Positions 1 through 6,808 of a stretch of DNA of 25,535 nt are shown piece after piece. Below the pieces are notes generated by a model. It worked only from the letters and a program-made list of their open reading frames with translations. It was not told the DNA's origin and did not search any database. The stretch spans positions 1 to 25,535 of the forward strand of contig JAILGO010000052.1 of assembly GCA_024696725.1 (NCBI GenBank), read 5' to 3'. The DNA comes from Eubacterium sp. Its GTDB lineage: Bacteria > Bacillota > Clostridia > Oscillospirales > Acutalibacteraceae. The stretch's first letter is position 1. Each line of letters begins with the position of its first letter. The position numbers and the translations under genes are program-made.

Positions 1-1
1 G

Positions 2-190
2 GGCTCCGTTACCTATGCAAAAGTAAAAGGTGACAAAAAGCTTTCGATTAATAAAAACTCGGGCAAAATCACCGTTAAAAAAGGACTAAAAAAAGGCACG
101 TATAAATTAAAGGTTAAGGTTTCCGCAGGCGGTAACGCCAACTATAAGGCAGGCTCAAAAGCCGTAATCATCATAATTAAAATCGTCTGA
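2..190 (+). CDS. C-terminal fragment of Ig-like surface protein
   Basis: The window opens inside a reading frame that runs for 62 codons to a TGA. The fragment is rich in Lys, Gly, Thr and Val and has alternating beta-strand character (for example ITVKKGLKKGTYKLKVKV, then NYKAGSKAV). This is the pattern of the last bacterial Ig-like or cadherin-like repeat of large secreted Ruminococcus-type cell-surface proteins. There is no sortase signal at the end, so this part gives no clue to anchoring. The start and the rest of the protein lie outside the window. A terminator follows at once. The family call comes from general pattern recognition, and the function is unknown. Confidence 0.6.
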   Translation, partial: GSVTYAKVKGDKKLSINKNSGKITVKKGLKKGTYKLKVKVSAGGNANYKAGSKAVIIIIKIV

Positions 191-194
191 TATA

Positions 195-227
195 AAAAAG
201 CTGACGCAACGCGTCAGCTTTTTCTTT
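195..227. terminator. Bidirectional rho-independent terminator
   Basis: A perfect stem, AAAAAGCTGACGC / GCGTCAGCTTTTT, with a 3-nt AAC loop (195-223) and further T-rich sequence. It sits between the converging ends of the surface-protein gene and the XRE gene. The A-run and T-run flanks let it work on both strands. Confidence 0.9.
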
Positions 228-992
228 TTATCTTTTTTTGTAAAGCACCAGCTCGGGATTTGCGCCCTCCGCCTCATACGTGCATATCAGTATGAAGTCC
301 ATATTGGCAAGCACCCCGAAGCAACGGTCGCCGCCGAATTCAGACTCAAGCTGATTGCCGAGATAGGTTGTGCCGTCGTCAAGGAATTTAACCTTTTCGC
401 CGCTCGGGAGGCGGTATTCAAGATTAACGTATTTTCCGACAAGCGCGTTAAGGCTTTCAAGCTTCGGCATACCCTCTACGTTCAGCGCGTTAATCTCGTC
501 GATAAGCTGCTTTTTGAACTGCTCGAACTCTCCGTTGTCGCTCAGCTCCTCATATCTTTTCCAGTAATTCAGAGTAGGAAGCAGCTGCTTCATATATTCC
601 CTTGCCTGCTCCTCGGAAAAGCCGTCCCCTGCAAGATGACCGGCGCAGACGTCAATCAGCTCGTCCATATCGCTGTAAGTGTACGTTCCGTCGGCGTAGC
701 ACCACTTACAGTATTCCTCGTTGAGCGAGCCGTCGGCGTTTCTTCCGATAAGCTCGTCCTCAAGCGGCATACCGCAGCACTGACATACAAGCTTTTGCGG
801 CGAGCCGAGCAGGGTGTTTATTGATACCTCAAACAGCTTTGAAAGCAGCTTCAGCGTCTCCGTATTAGGTACGGTTTCGCCGTTTTCCCAGCGCGATACC
901 GCCTGACGCGTTACAAAAACCTTCTGAGCAAGCTCGTCCTGTGACAAGCCCTTCTTGGTTCTTAACTCATAGATAATATCCTTAGTGTCCAT
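228..992 (-). CDS. XRE-family HTH regulator with zinc-ribbon domain
   Basis: A 254-residue cytoplasmic protein. Residues 1-63 form a Cro/C1-type helix-turn-helix (LSQDELAQKVFVTRQAVSRW, with the usual ENGE and PN motifs). A short link leads to a cysteine cluster at C70, C72, C73, C95 and C98 (CQCCGMPL ... YCKWC), which matches the putative zinc-ribbon domain often fused to XRE HTHs in Firmicutes. The last 90 or so residues resemble no domain I know. The ATG has a good Shine-Dalgarno (GGGAGGTG, 998-1005) and its own promoter candidate. The gene lies 77 bp downstream of the GH31 gene on the same strand. It is probably a DNA-binding repressor or activator, but its target cannot be read from the sequence. 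Confidence 0.85.
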   Translation of the reverse strand: MDTKDIIYELRTKKGLSQDELAQKVFVTRQAVSRWENGETVPNTETLKLLSKLFEVSINTLLGSPQKLVCQCCGMPLEDELIGRNADGSLNEEYCKWCYADGTYTYSDMDELIDVCAGHLAGDGFSEEQAREYMKQLLPTLNYWKRYEELSDNGEFEQFKKQLIDEINALNVEGMPKLESLNALVGKYVNLEYRLPSGEKVKFLDDGTTYLGNQLESEFGGDRCFGVLANMDFILICTYEAEGANPELVLYKKR

Positions 993-1009
993 TACTGCAC
1001 CTCCCGTAT

Positions 1010-1045
1010 ATTATACTAATATAACAAAATGGAAAATACAATCAA
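1010..1045 (-). promoter_or_regulatory. Candidate promoter of the XRE/zinc-ribbon gene
   Basis: Read on the minus strand, TTGATT (1040-1045) is followed after 16 bp by TATATT (1018-1023). An alternative -10, TATAAT, lies at 1010-1015 with a poor -35. Either would give a short leader ahead of the GGGAGGTG ribosome-binding site, so the regulator may be transcribed apart from the upstream GH31 gene. Confidence 0.45.
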
Positions 1046-1069
1046 CCCGCTGTTGCCCTGAAGCAGAGC

Positions 1070-3385
1070 TTAAGCCTGCTCCTCGCAGCGATGAATTTCA
1101 ATCAGCTCGCTGACTGAAAGAGCGACGGGCTTCGGAAGAACGGTGTTTTTAAGCGCCTTACCGAATTCCTCAACGGTCTGAGCCTTTTCAAGCGGACGGA
1201 ACGCTGCGCGCTTAAACTCCGTCGGCGCCTGCCAGCGCGACATACGGCATATAACCTCCTCGCGAAGCTCGGGCGGCTGTTTTCTGCTCACGCCTTCCGC
1301 TGTAAGCACGGCTCCCTTTTTAACGTCAACGCCCTTGATTTCAAGAACTACGGGCTCGCCGTCCTTTTCCGAACCGATAACCTTAACCTTATAGTTTCTC
1401 TTTTTCGGAATAACGCTTAAGTCGCCCTCAGCGCCGTTAATCTTAAAGGTCAGCCTGCCGTCGGCATATTCAATTTCAAATTTCGTCGTTGCGGTATGCT
1501 CCTCGCAGTCGGTCTTTCCGTTATCCTCAACGAGAGTAAAGCTTCCGTTACCCGAAACAGCCCATATTTCAAAGCTTTCGGGATTGTCGGTACGGTTTCC
1601 GCCGTCGGCTGAAAGCGGAATAATCGTTCCGTCCTTTGCGAGTACGGGGATTGATTCAAGCTCACGAAAGAGCGTGATTTTTTTATTTCCGTTATAGCTT
1701 CTTCCCGTGAACAAGTCGGTATAACGTCCCTCGGGAAGCCATGCCTCAACGCTTCCGAAATTGTTTTCCTTGTGCTGACGCTCGGTAATCGGACATACGA
1801 TAAGCTCTCCGCCGAAGAGATACTGGTTCGGTACGCTGTACGCCTCCTCCGTCTCGGGATAAGCGTAATACATCGGCTCGCAAAGCGCAAGTCCCTCGCT
1901 GTGCGTTCTTCTGTCCATAGTGAAGAGATACGGAATCATTCTGTGGCGCAGACGAAGCCAGTCCGAAGCGCAGCGGTAAACCTCCGAGCGGAATTTCCAC
2001 GGCTCCTTGCCGAGAAGCTCCATAGAGGTAGAATGAAGCCTTAAAACAGGCGAAAATACGCCGAACTGCACCCAGCGCATATATAAATCGTCGTCGCGGT
2101 AGCCGAAGTGATGTCCTCCGATGTCGTGGCTCCACCAGCTGTATGCGGCGTTTGTTGCGGTAGCGGTAAAATACGGCTGGAATTTAAGCACGCGCCAGCT
2201 CGTCTCGGTATCTCCCGAGAAGCCGAGCGGATAACGGTGAGCTCCGAAGCCTGCGTAACGCGAAAGAATCAGCGGCATTCTTCCGTCCTCAGCGTTATCA
2301 AGATAATGATAGTGATTAAGAGCGTTAAGCGGGTCAAGTCCGGGGACTTCGCTGCTTTTGCCCTGCTGCCAGTCTATCCACCAGAAGTCGACGCCGTCTC
2401 TTTCGTACGGCTTATGAAGAACGTCAAAATATGCGTTCCAGTATTCGTCGCTTCCGCAACGGAATTCTACCGTTTTCTTTGTTTTCGGGTCAATGCCGAC
2501 AGCCTTTGCCATCTCCTCATACATATCCTCGTAGGAGTGAACGCCGTCAGCAGGGTGAAGATTTACGGTTATGTGAAGGTTATCGTCCTTAAGCTTCTTA
2601 AGGAACTCTTTATAATCGGGGAAAAGCGCGGTGTTCCACGAATAGCCCGTCCAGCCGCCGTAATCAACTCCGAATTTTTTCTTAATATCCTTTACCCAGT
2701 GCCAGTCCATATCTATAGTCGCAACGGTAAGCGGAATATCTTCCTTCTTAAATCTCGCCATAAGCTCGAGATATTCCTTCTGCGTATAAGCGTGATAGCG
2801 GCTCCACCATACGCCGAGAGCAAAACGCGGAACAATCGGAACGGGCGAGCTTATTTTATAAAACGCCTGAAGCGTGCCCCGGTAATCCTTTCCGTAAGCA
2901 AAGGCGTAATAGTCAACCGAGCCCGCCGCTCTTTTTATAAAATGTCCGTCGCCGTCTATCAGCATTGATTTACTGTCGTTAAAAAGATACGCGCCGTCCT
3001 CGGTAATAAGTCCGTCGTCGAGCTTAATGCTTCCGAAGGTTCCGTCAAGAGTTCTTGTCGTTCCTTTAAGATTTTTCTGTTTTGAAAAGACCGCGGTTTT
3101 TTCAGTATCCTTAAAGTATACGCTGTACGGCTTGCCCTTTCGGATATTGAAGATTACCTCCTCGGTTTCCGCGTTTATTCCTTCTTCGGCGGGCGTAACC
3201 TTAAGCATACCCGCCGGCGCCTTTCTGAACCATACGGCAAAGCTTGCCAAATCTGTACTGTTCCCCGACTTTTCAACCCTTATAAGCCTCGGCGTAAGAT
3301 AGGTAATTCTTACCCCGTAGCCGCAGAAAATCTGCTCGGCGCCTGCCCTCGGGTCCGTCTTTGCAATAAGAGATTTTTTTAACAT
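1070..3385 (-). CDS. Glycoside hydrolase family 31 alpha-glycosidase
   Basis: A 771-residue retaining alpha-glycosidase. It has the GH31 layout: an N-terminal beta-sandwich to about residue 190, then a (beta/alpha)8 barrel starting at GVWWSRYHAYT, then C-terminal beta domains from about residue 515. The nucleophile is Asp338 in FWWIDWQQG and the acid/base is Asp392 in SGDTETSW. The flanking barrel motifs (ATIDMDWHW, TVNLHPADG, SWWSHDIGG, FSPVLRLHS) are also present. The WIDWQ form of the nucleophile motif differs from the WxDMNE form of classical alpha-glucosidases, so the substrate is uncertain (glucosidase, galactosidase or another alpha-sugar). No signal peptide is seen, so it is probably cytoplasmic. 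The Shine-Dalgarno is GGGGGAG. No sugar transporter lies beside it. Confidence 0.92.
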   Translation of the reverse strand: MLKKSLIAKTDPRAGAEQIFCGYGVRITYLTPRLIRVEKSGNSTDLASFAVWFRKAPAGMLKVTPAEEGINAETEEVIFNIRKGKPYSVYFKDTEKTAVFSKQKNLKGTTRTLDGTFGSIKLDDGLITEDGAYLFNDSKSMLIDGDGHFIKRAAGSVDYYAFAYGKDYRGTLQAFYKISSPVPIVPRFALGVWWSRYHAYTQKEYLELMARFKKEDIPLTVATIDMDWHWVKDIKKKFGVDYGGWTGYSWNTALFPDYKEFLKKLKDDNLHITVNLHPADGVHSYEDMYEEMAKAVGIDPKTKKTVEFRCGSDEYWNAYFDVLHKPYERDGVDFWWIDWQQGKSSEVPGLDPLNALNHYHYLDNAEDGRMPLILSRYAGFGAHRYPLGFSGDTETSWRVLKFQPYFTATATNAAYSWWSHDIGGHHFGYRDDDLYMRWVQFGVFSPVLRLHSTSMELLGKEPWKFRSEVYRCASDWLRLRHRMIPYLFTMDRRTHSEGLALCEPMYYAYPETEEAYSVPNQYLFGGELIVCPITERQHKENNFGSVEAWLPEGRYTDLFTGRSYNGNKKITLFRELESIPVLAKDGTIIPLSADGGNRTDNPESFEIWAVSGNGSFTLVEDNGKTDCEEHTATTKFEIEYADGRLTFKINGAEGDLSVIPKKRNYKVKVIGSEKDGEPVVLEIKGVDVKKGAVLTAEGVSRKQPPELREEVICRMSRWQAPTEFKRAAFRPLEKAQTVEEFGKALKNTVLPKPVALSVSELIEIHRCEEQA

Positions 3386-3443
3386 AATATTACTCCCCCG
3401 TATTTACTTTAACCCGCCGCAGATTCGGGCTTACGACGGTATA

Positions 3444-4385
3444 TTATCTGTCGTTTCTCTTTTTTACGTCCTTTGCGATATATATCGGGCGGTTTTTGAC
3501 CTGCTGGTATATCTTTGCAATATACTCGCCGATAATTCCGACGGTGAAAAGAAGCACGCCGCCGAAAAAGCTTATAAGTATAACAAGCTGAGTAAAGCCG
3601 TCGACGCTGATATGCGCGGTAAGCTTTCTTATTACGGTAACGATAAGATAGATTAACGAAGAGGCGGTTGCGATACTTCCGATATATATCGAAAGCTTAA
3701 GCGGTGCGGTGGAAAACGCGATTATTCCCGTTATCGCGTATCTCATAAGCTTGCCGAGGCTCCACTTCGTTTTTCCGCTGTTTCTTTCCTCGGCTTTGTA
3801 TTCAAGATAATGAACGTTAAAGCCTACCCAGCTGAATATTCCTTTTGAGAAACGGTGATATTCCCCGAGCTCAAGCACGGCGTCGCGGACCTTACTGCTG
3901 AAAAGACGGAAATCGCTCGCTCCGTTTTTAAACTCAATTTCGGCAATACGGTTAATAAGCTTGTAGAAGAGATTTTTTAAGACGCTTTTTCCCTTCCCCT
4001 CGCTTCTCTCCTTCTGATAAGCGCATACGCAGTCAATATCGGGGTTAGCTTTAACGGTGTTATACATTTCAAGCGCAACCTCGGGACGCTGCTGAAGGTC
4101 GGCGTCTATTATACAGATATAATCTCCCGACGCCTGCTGAAGCCCTGCATAAATAGCGGACTCCTTGCCGAAGTTTCTCGAAAAGTCAACGACCGTAATA
4201 TTGCTGCTGTATTCAAGCTTAAAGAGCTCGTCGAGGCGCTCGGCGGTTTTGTCGGTGCTGCCGTCGTTTATATAAATATATTCAAGTCTTACGCCCGTGT
4301 TATCAAAAGCCTTCTGAGTCTCGTCGAAAAGCTTTCTGACGTTTCCCTCCTCGTTATAGCAGGGAATAATTAAAGATAAATCCAT
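3444..4385 (-). CDS. Membrane-anchored GT2 glycosyltransferase (GtrB/DPM1-like)
   Basis: A 313-residue family 2 glycosyltransferase that transfers a sugar from a nucleotide donor to a polyprenyl phosphate or cell-envelope glycan. The GT-A domain has LSLIIPCYNEE at the start, INDGSTD near residue 40, the metal-binding DAD at about 94-96 (IIDADLQQRPE), and an SDFRLFS loop. Two C-terminal transmembrane segments (about residues 225-260 and 265-295) give the GtrB/ArnC/YkoT architecture. I start it at ATG 4385 because GGAG lies 8 nt upstream and homologues begin this way. An in-frame TTG at 4418 would add 11 residues but lacks a ribosome-binding site. It is separated from GH31 by 58 bp and may be co-transcribed with it. 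Confidence 0.9.
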   Translation of the reverse strand: MDLSLIIPCYNEEGNVRKLFDETQKAFDNTGVRLEYIYINDGSTDKTAERLDELFKLEYSSNITVVDFSRNFGKESAIYAGLQQASGDYICIIDADLQQRPEVALEMYNTVKANPDIDCVCAYQKERSEGKGKSVLKNLFYKLINRIAEIEFKNGASDFRLFSSKVRDAVLELGEYHRFSKGIFSWVGFNVHYLEYKAEERNSGKTKWSLGKLMRYAITGIIAFSTAPLKLSIYIGSIATASSLIYLIVTVIRKLTAHISVDGFTQLVILISFFGGVLLFTVGIIGEYIAKIYQQVKNRPIYIAKDVKKRNDR

Positions 4386-4423
4386 ATCTTCCGCTCCGAA
4401 ATCTTTATATTTTTTCAATCATA

Positions 4424-4452
4424 ATTCTACCATATCGCCGTAGCTTTTTCAA
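4424..4452 (-). promoter_or_regulatory. Promoter of the GT2 gene
   Basis: On the minus strand, TTGAAA (4447-4452), a 17-bp spacer and TAGAAT (4424-4429) form a good housekeeping-sigma promoter 38 bp upstream of the ATG at 4385. Transcription would start at about 4417, which leaves the TTG at 4418 outside the message and supports the downstream start. Confidence 0.6.
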
Positions 4453-4478
4453 CCTTATTAATTTTAACACAAGGTTGA
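4449..4478. promoter_or_regulatory. 8-bp inverted repeat across divergent -35 boxes
   Basis: TCAACCTT (4449-4456) and AAGGTTGA (4471-4478) are perfect inverted repeats with 14 bp between them. The left arm overlaps the -35 of the minus-strand GT2 promoter, and the right arm overlaps the -35 of the plus-strand ymdB-like promoter. This geometry suits a dimeric regulator acting on both promoters. No regulator can be assigned. Confidence 0.4.
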
Positions 4479-4502
4479 TATTGTATTTATCCGCCTTATA
4501 AT
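4475..4502 (+). promoter_or_regulatory. Promoter of the ymdB-like / recG operon
   Basis: TTGATA (4475-4480), a 16-bp spacer and a perfect TATAAT (4497-4502). It lies 39 bp upstream of the ATG at 4542, and the leader has only a weak purine-rich ribosome-binding region (GAAAGAAAGAGA). Confidence 0.7.
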
Positions 4503-4541
4503 GTATAATATACTCTATATTGAAAGAAAGAGACCGATACT

Positions 4542-5315
4542 ATGAAGGTACTTGCAATAGGCGACGTCGTTTCCTCTTCGGGATGCGAATATTTAAGAGA
4601 AAAGCTTTTCGGGCTTAAAAGAGAATATGCCGCGGATATCGTAATCGTAAACGGTGAAAACTCCGCTCAGGGCAACGGCGTAACGCCTCAGAGCGCTCAG
4701 TTTATTTTCGATTCGGGCGCCGACGTGATAACTCTCGGAAATCACGCGCTGCGCCGTCCCGAGATATACGATTACCTTGAGGAAAACGAGTTTATTATCC
4801 GCCCTTCGAACTTTCATAAAAGCGCGCCCGGAAGAGGCTCTGTAATTCTCGACAAGGGCGCTGCAAGGGTAGCGGTAATCAACCTTCAGGGGACCGCGTT
4901 TCTTGACAACAACGAAAACCCGTTCGACGCGGCGGACAGAGAAATCGAAGCGGTAAAGGCAGAAGGCGCGGACATAATTATAATTGATTTTCACGCCGAG
5001 GCTACGGGCGAAAAAAGAGCGCTCGGCTTCTACGTTGACGCGAGAGCTTCCGCGCTTTTCGGAACGCACACTCACGTTCAGACCTCCGACGAGCAGCTTC
5101 TTCCCGGAGGTACGGGATATATTACCGATATAGGTATGACGGGACCGTATTATTCCGTTCTCGGCGTAAAGCCCGAGCTGATAATTAAGAAGCTTAAAAC
5201 GAATCTTCCCGTAAGGTTTGAAAACCCGGACGGTCCGTGCGTGCTCGAGGGCTGCTTTTTTGAAATTGATAACAAAACGGGTAAAACCGTTAATATTGAG
5301 AGGTTCAGGGTATGA
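4542..5315 (+). CDS. ymdB: YmdB-type metallophosphoesterase / cyclic-nucleotide phosphodiesterase
   Basis: A 257-residue homologue of Bacillus subtilis YmdB (usually about 264 residues). That enzyme is a dinuclear-metal phosphodiesterase that hydrolyses cyclic nucleotide phosphates and affects colony development. All expected metal ligands are visible: D8 (IGDVV), E39 and N40 (NGEN), N67 and H68 (GNH), H151 (DFHAEA), and H176 and H178 (GTHTHVQT). The tail ITDIGMTGPY and KTNLPVRF matches the family closely. One deviation is GNHALR where the family usually has GNHTWD; this is a second-shell change. It is the first gene of an operon and overlaps the next gene by 4 nt (ATGA). In many Firmicutes ymdB follows RNase Y, but no RNase Y gene is present here. 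Confidence 0.92.
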   Translation: MKVLAIGDVVSSSGCEYLREKLFGLKREYAADIVIVNGENSAQGNGVTPQSAQFIFDSGADVITLGNHALRRPEIYDYLEENEFIIRPSNFHKSAPGRGSVILDKGAARVAVINLQGTAFLDNNENPFDAADREIEAVKAEGADIIIIDFHAEATGEKRALGFYVDARASALFGTHTHVQTSDEQLLPGGTGYITDIGMTGPYYSVLGVKPELIIKKLKTNLPVRFENPDGPCVLEGCFFEIDNKTGKTVNIERFRV

Positions 5316-6808
5316 TAAAAAAGCTGACGGCAGTTTTACTTACAATTTTAATATGTGTATTAAGCCTCAGCGCCTGCACCGCAGACAAGCCCGTACAGCC
5401 CGCCGTTACTACGGAAACCGCTGAGGAGTCGAGCGTAAGGAGCGTCGACGCCTCGGGCTTCAAGCTCAGCTATTCAAAGTCCGACAGTCTTAACCCGTTC
5501 GAGTCCGAAACGCTTAATAATCAGGTGCTTGAAACGCTCGTTTTCGAGAGTCTGTTCATTCTTGACGAAACGTGGGAGGCGCAGGCGCTTCTCGCCGAGA
5601 GCTATGAGTATACCGACAGCGAAACTCTCGTAGTAAAGCTCAAAGAGGGCGCGGTTTTTTCAAACGGTAAAAAGCTTCGTGCGGAAAACGTCGTTTATTC
5701 CTTTAAACGCGCTAAGGACTCGCCGCGCTGGAGCGCCGCGCTTTCGGGCTTTTCCTCAGCCGAGGAGAAGAGCGAATACGAGGTTAAATTTAACCTTACC
5801 TCCCCGAACCCCGAAGCGCATAAGCTTCTTACCTTCGCAATCGCAAAAATGGACCCCGATAAAAATGGCTATCCCATAGGAAGCGGACGTTATAAGTACG
5901 GCGAGGGCGCGGGACTTGTATATCTTGAGGTTAATCCGAAATACCGCGGCGATTTCAACCCGCATTTCACCAAGCTGCTTTTAATAAACATCACGGACGA
6001 AACGAGTATTGAAAACGCCGTGAACATCGGAAATATAAGCCTTGCATTCCGCGATATGTCAAAGGGAAGCAAGAATAAAATCCAATGTAATAAGAAGCCC
6101 GTTAATTTAAACAATCTTGTTTATCTCGGTATAAACTGCGAAAGCGGTATTACCGCGAACGCGTATATCCGAAAGGCAATATCTCTCGCTATCGACAGAG
6201 ATACTCTCGTTAAGAGCGCTTACCGCGGTTACGCAAAGCCCGCGCTTTCGGTGTTCAACCCCGCCTGTAAGCTGGGTAAAAGCACCGCTGTTTTTAAAAG
6301 CACAGCCGATACGGACGGCGCGGTTCAGGCTATCGCACAAAGCGGAATAGATAAAAAGGACCTTAAGCTCGATATCCTTACAAGCTCAAGCGAGGGCAAG
6401 TCCGACGCGGCGCAGCTTATTAAGCAGCAGCTTGAAGCGGTAGGCTTCAAGGTAACCGTAAATAAGGAAAAGCCCTCGACCTTCAGCACGGAGGTTAAAT
6501 ACAGACATTTTAACCTCTACGTCGGCGAAACAAGGCTTACGGGCGATATGGGACTGAAAAGCTTTTTCGGCGGCGGCGCGACCTCTTACGGAATCGACGG
6601 AGATTTTGAAACCGTAAAATCCTATAAGGGCTATTTAAACGGAGAAAACGAAATAGGTAAGTTCGTGCTTGACTTTTCTCAGGAGCTTCCGTTCGTTCCG
6701 CTTTTATACCGTCAGGGAATGCTCTGCTATTCCTATTCGCTTCGCGGCGATATGCAGGGCTATACGGATAACTATTTTTCAAATATTGAGGATTGGTATT
6801 TTAACTGA
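5312..6808 (+). CDS. ABC transporter substrate-binding lipoprotein, family 5 (OppA-like)
   Basis: A 498-residue extracytoplasmic lipoprotein. Its signal peptide is a lysine-rich N-terminus and hydrophobic core ending in the lipobox LSAC, which puts the lipidated cysteine at C22. The mature part follows the SBP_bac_5 pattern (SLNPFESE; QVLETLVFESLF; ETLVVKLKEGAVFSNGKKLRAENVVYSFKRA; IRKAISLAIDRDTLV), typical of oligopeptide, dipeptide or nickel binding proteins. It is slightly short for the family. It overlaps the upstream gene by 4 nt and recG by 1 nt (TGATG). No permease or ATPase gene is next to it, so it is an orphan that must use a transporter encoded elsewhere or act as a sensor. The ligand is unknown. 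Confidence 0.9.
   Translation: MIKKLTAVLLTILICVLSLSACTADKPVQPAVTTETAEESSVRSVDASGFKLSYSKSDSLNPFESETLNNQVLETLVFESLFILDETWEAQALLAESYEYTDSETLVVKLKEGAVFSNGKKLRAENVVYSFKRAKDSPRWSAALSGFSSAEEKSEYEVKFNLTSPNPEAHKLLTFAIAKMDPDKNGYPIGSGRYKYGEGAGLVYLEVNPKYRGDFNPHFTKLLLINITDETSIENAVNIGNISLAFRDMSKGSKNKIQCNKKPVNLNNLVYLGINCESGITANAYIRKAISLAIDRDTLVKSAYRGYAKPALSVFNPACKLGKSTAVFKSTADTDGAVQAIAQSGIDKKDLKLDILTSSSEGKSDAAQLIKQQLEAVGFKVTVNKEKPSTFSTEVKYRHFNLYVGETRLTGDMGLKSFFGGGATSYGIDGDFETVKSYKGYLNGENEIGKFVLDFSQELPFVPLLYRQGMLCYSYSLRGDMQGYTDNYFSNIEDWYFN

Noticed and set aside
2108..2968. A 286-codon open frame antisense to the GH31 gene
   Set aside because: Its product has no recognisable pattern, and the opposite strand encodes clear GH31 catalytic motifs over the same bases.
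4386..4418. TTG start for the GT2 gene
   Set aside because: No Shine-Dalgarno precedes it, and the promoter would start transcription at about this point; ATG 4385 has GGAG and fits the family.
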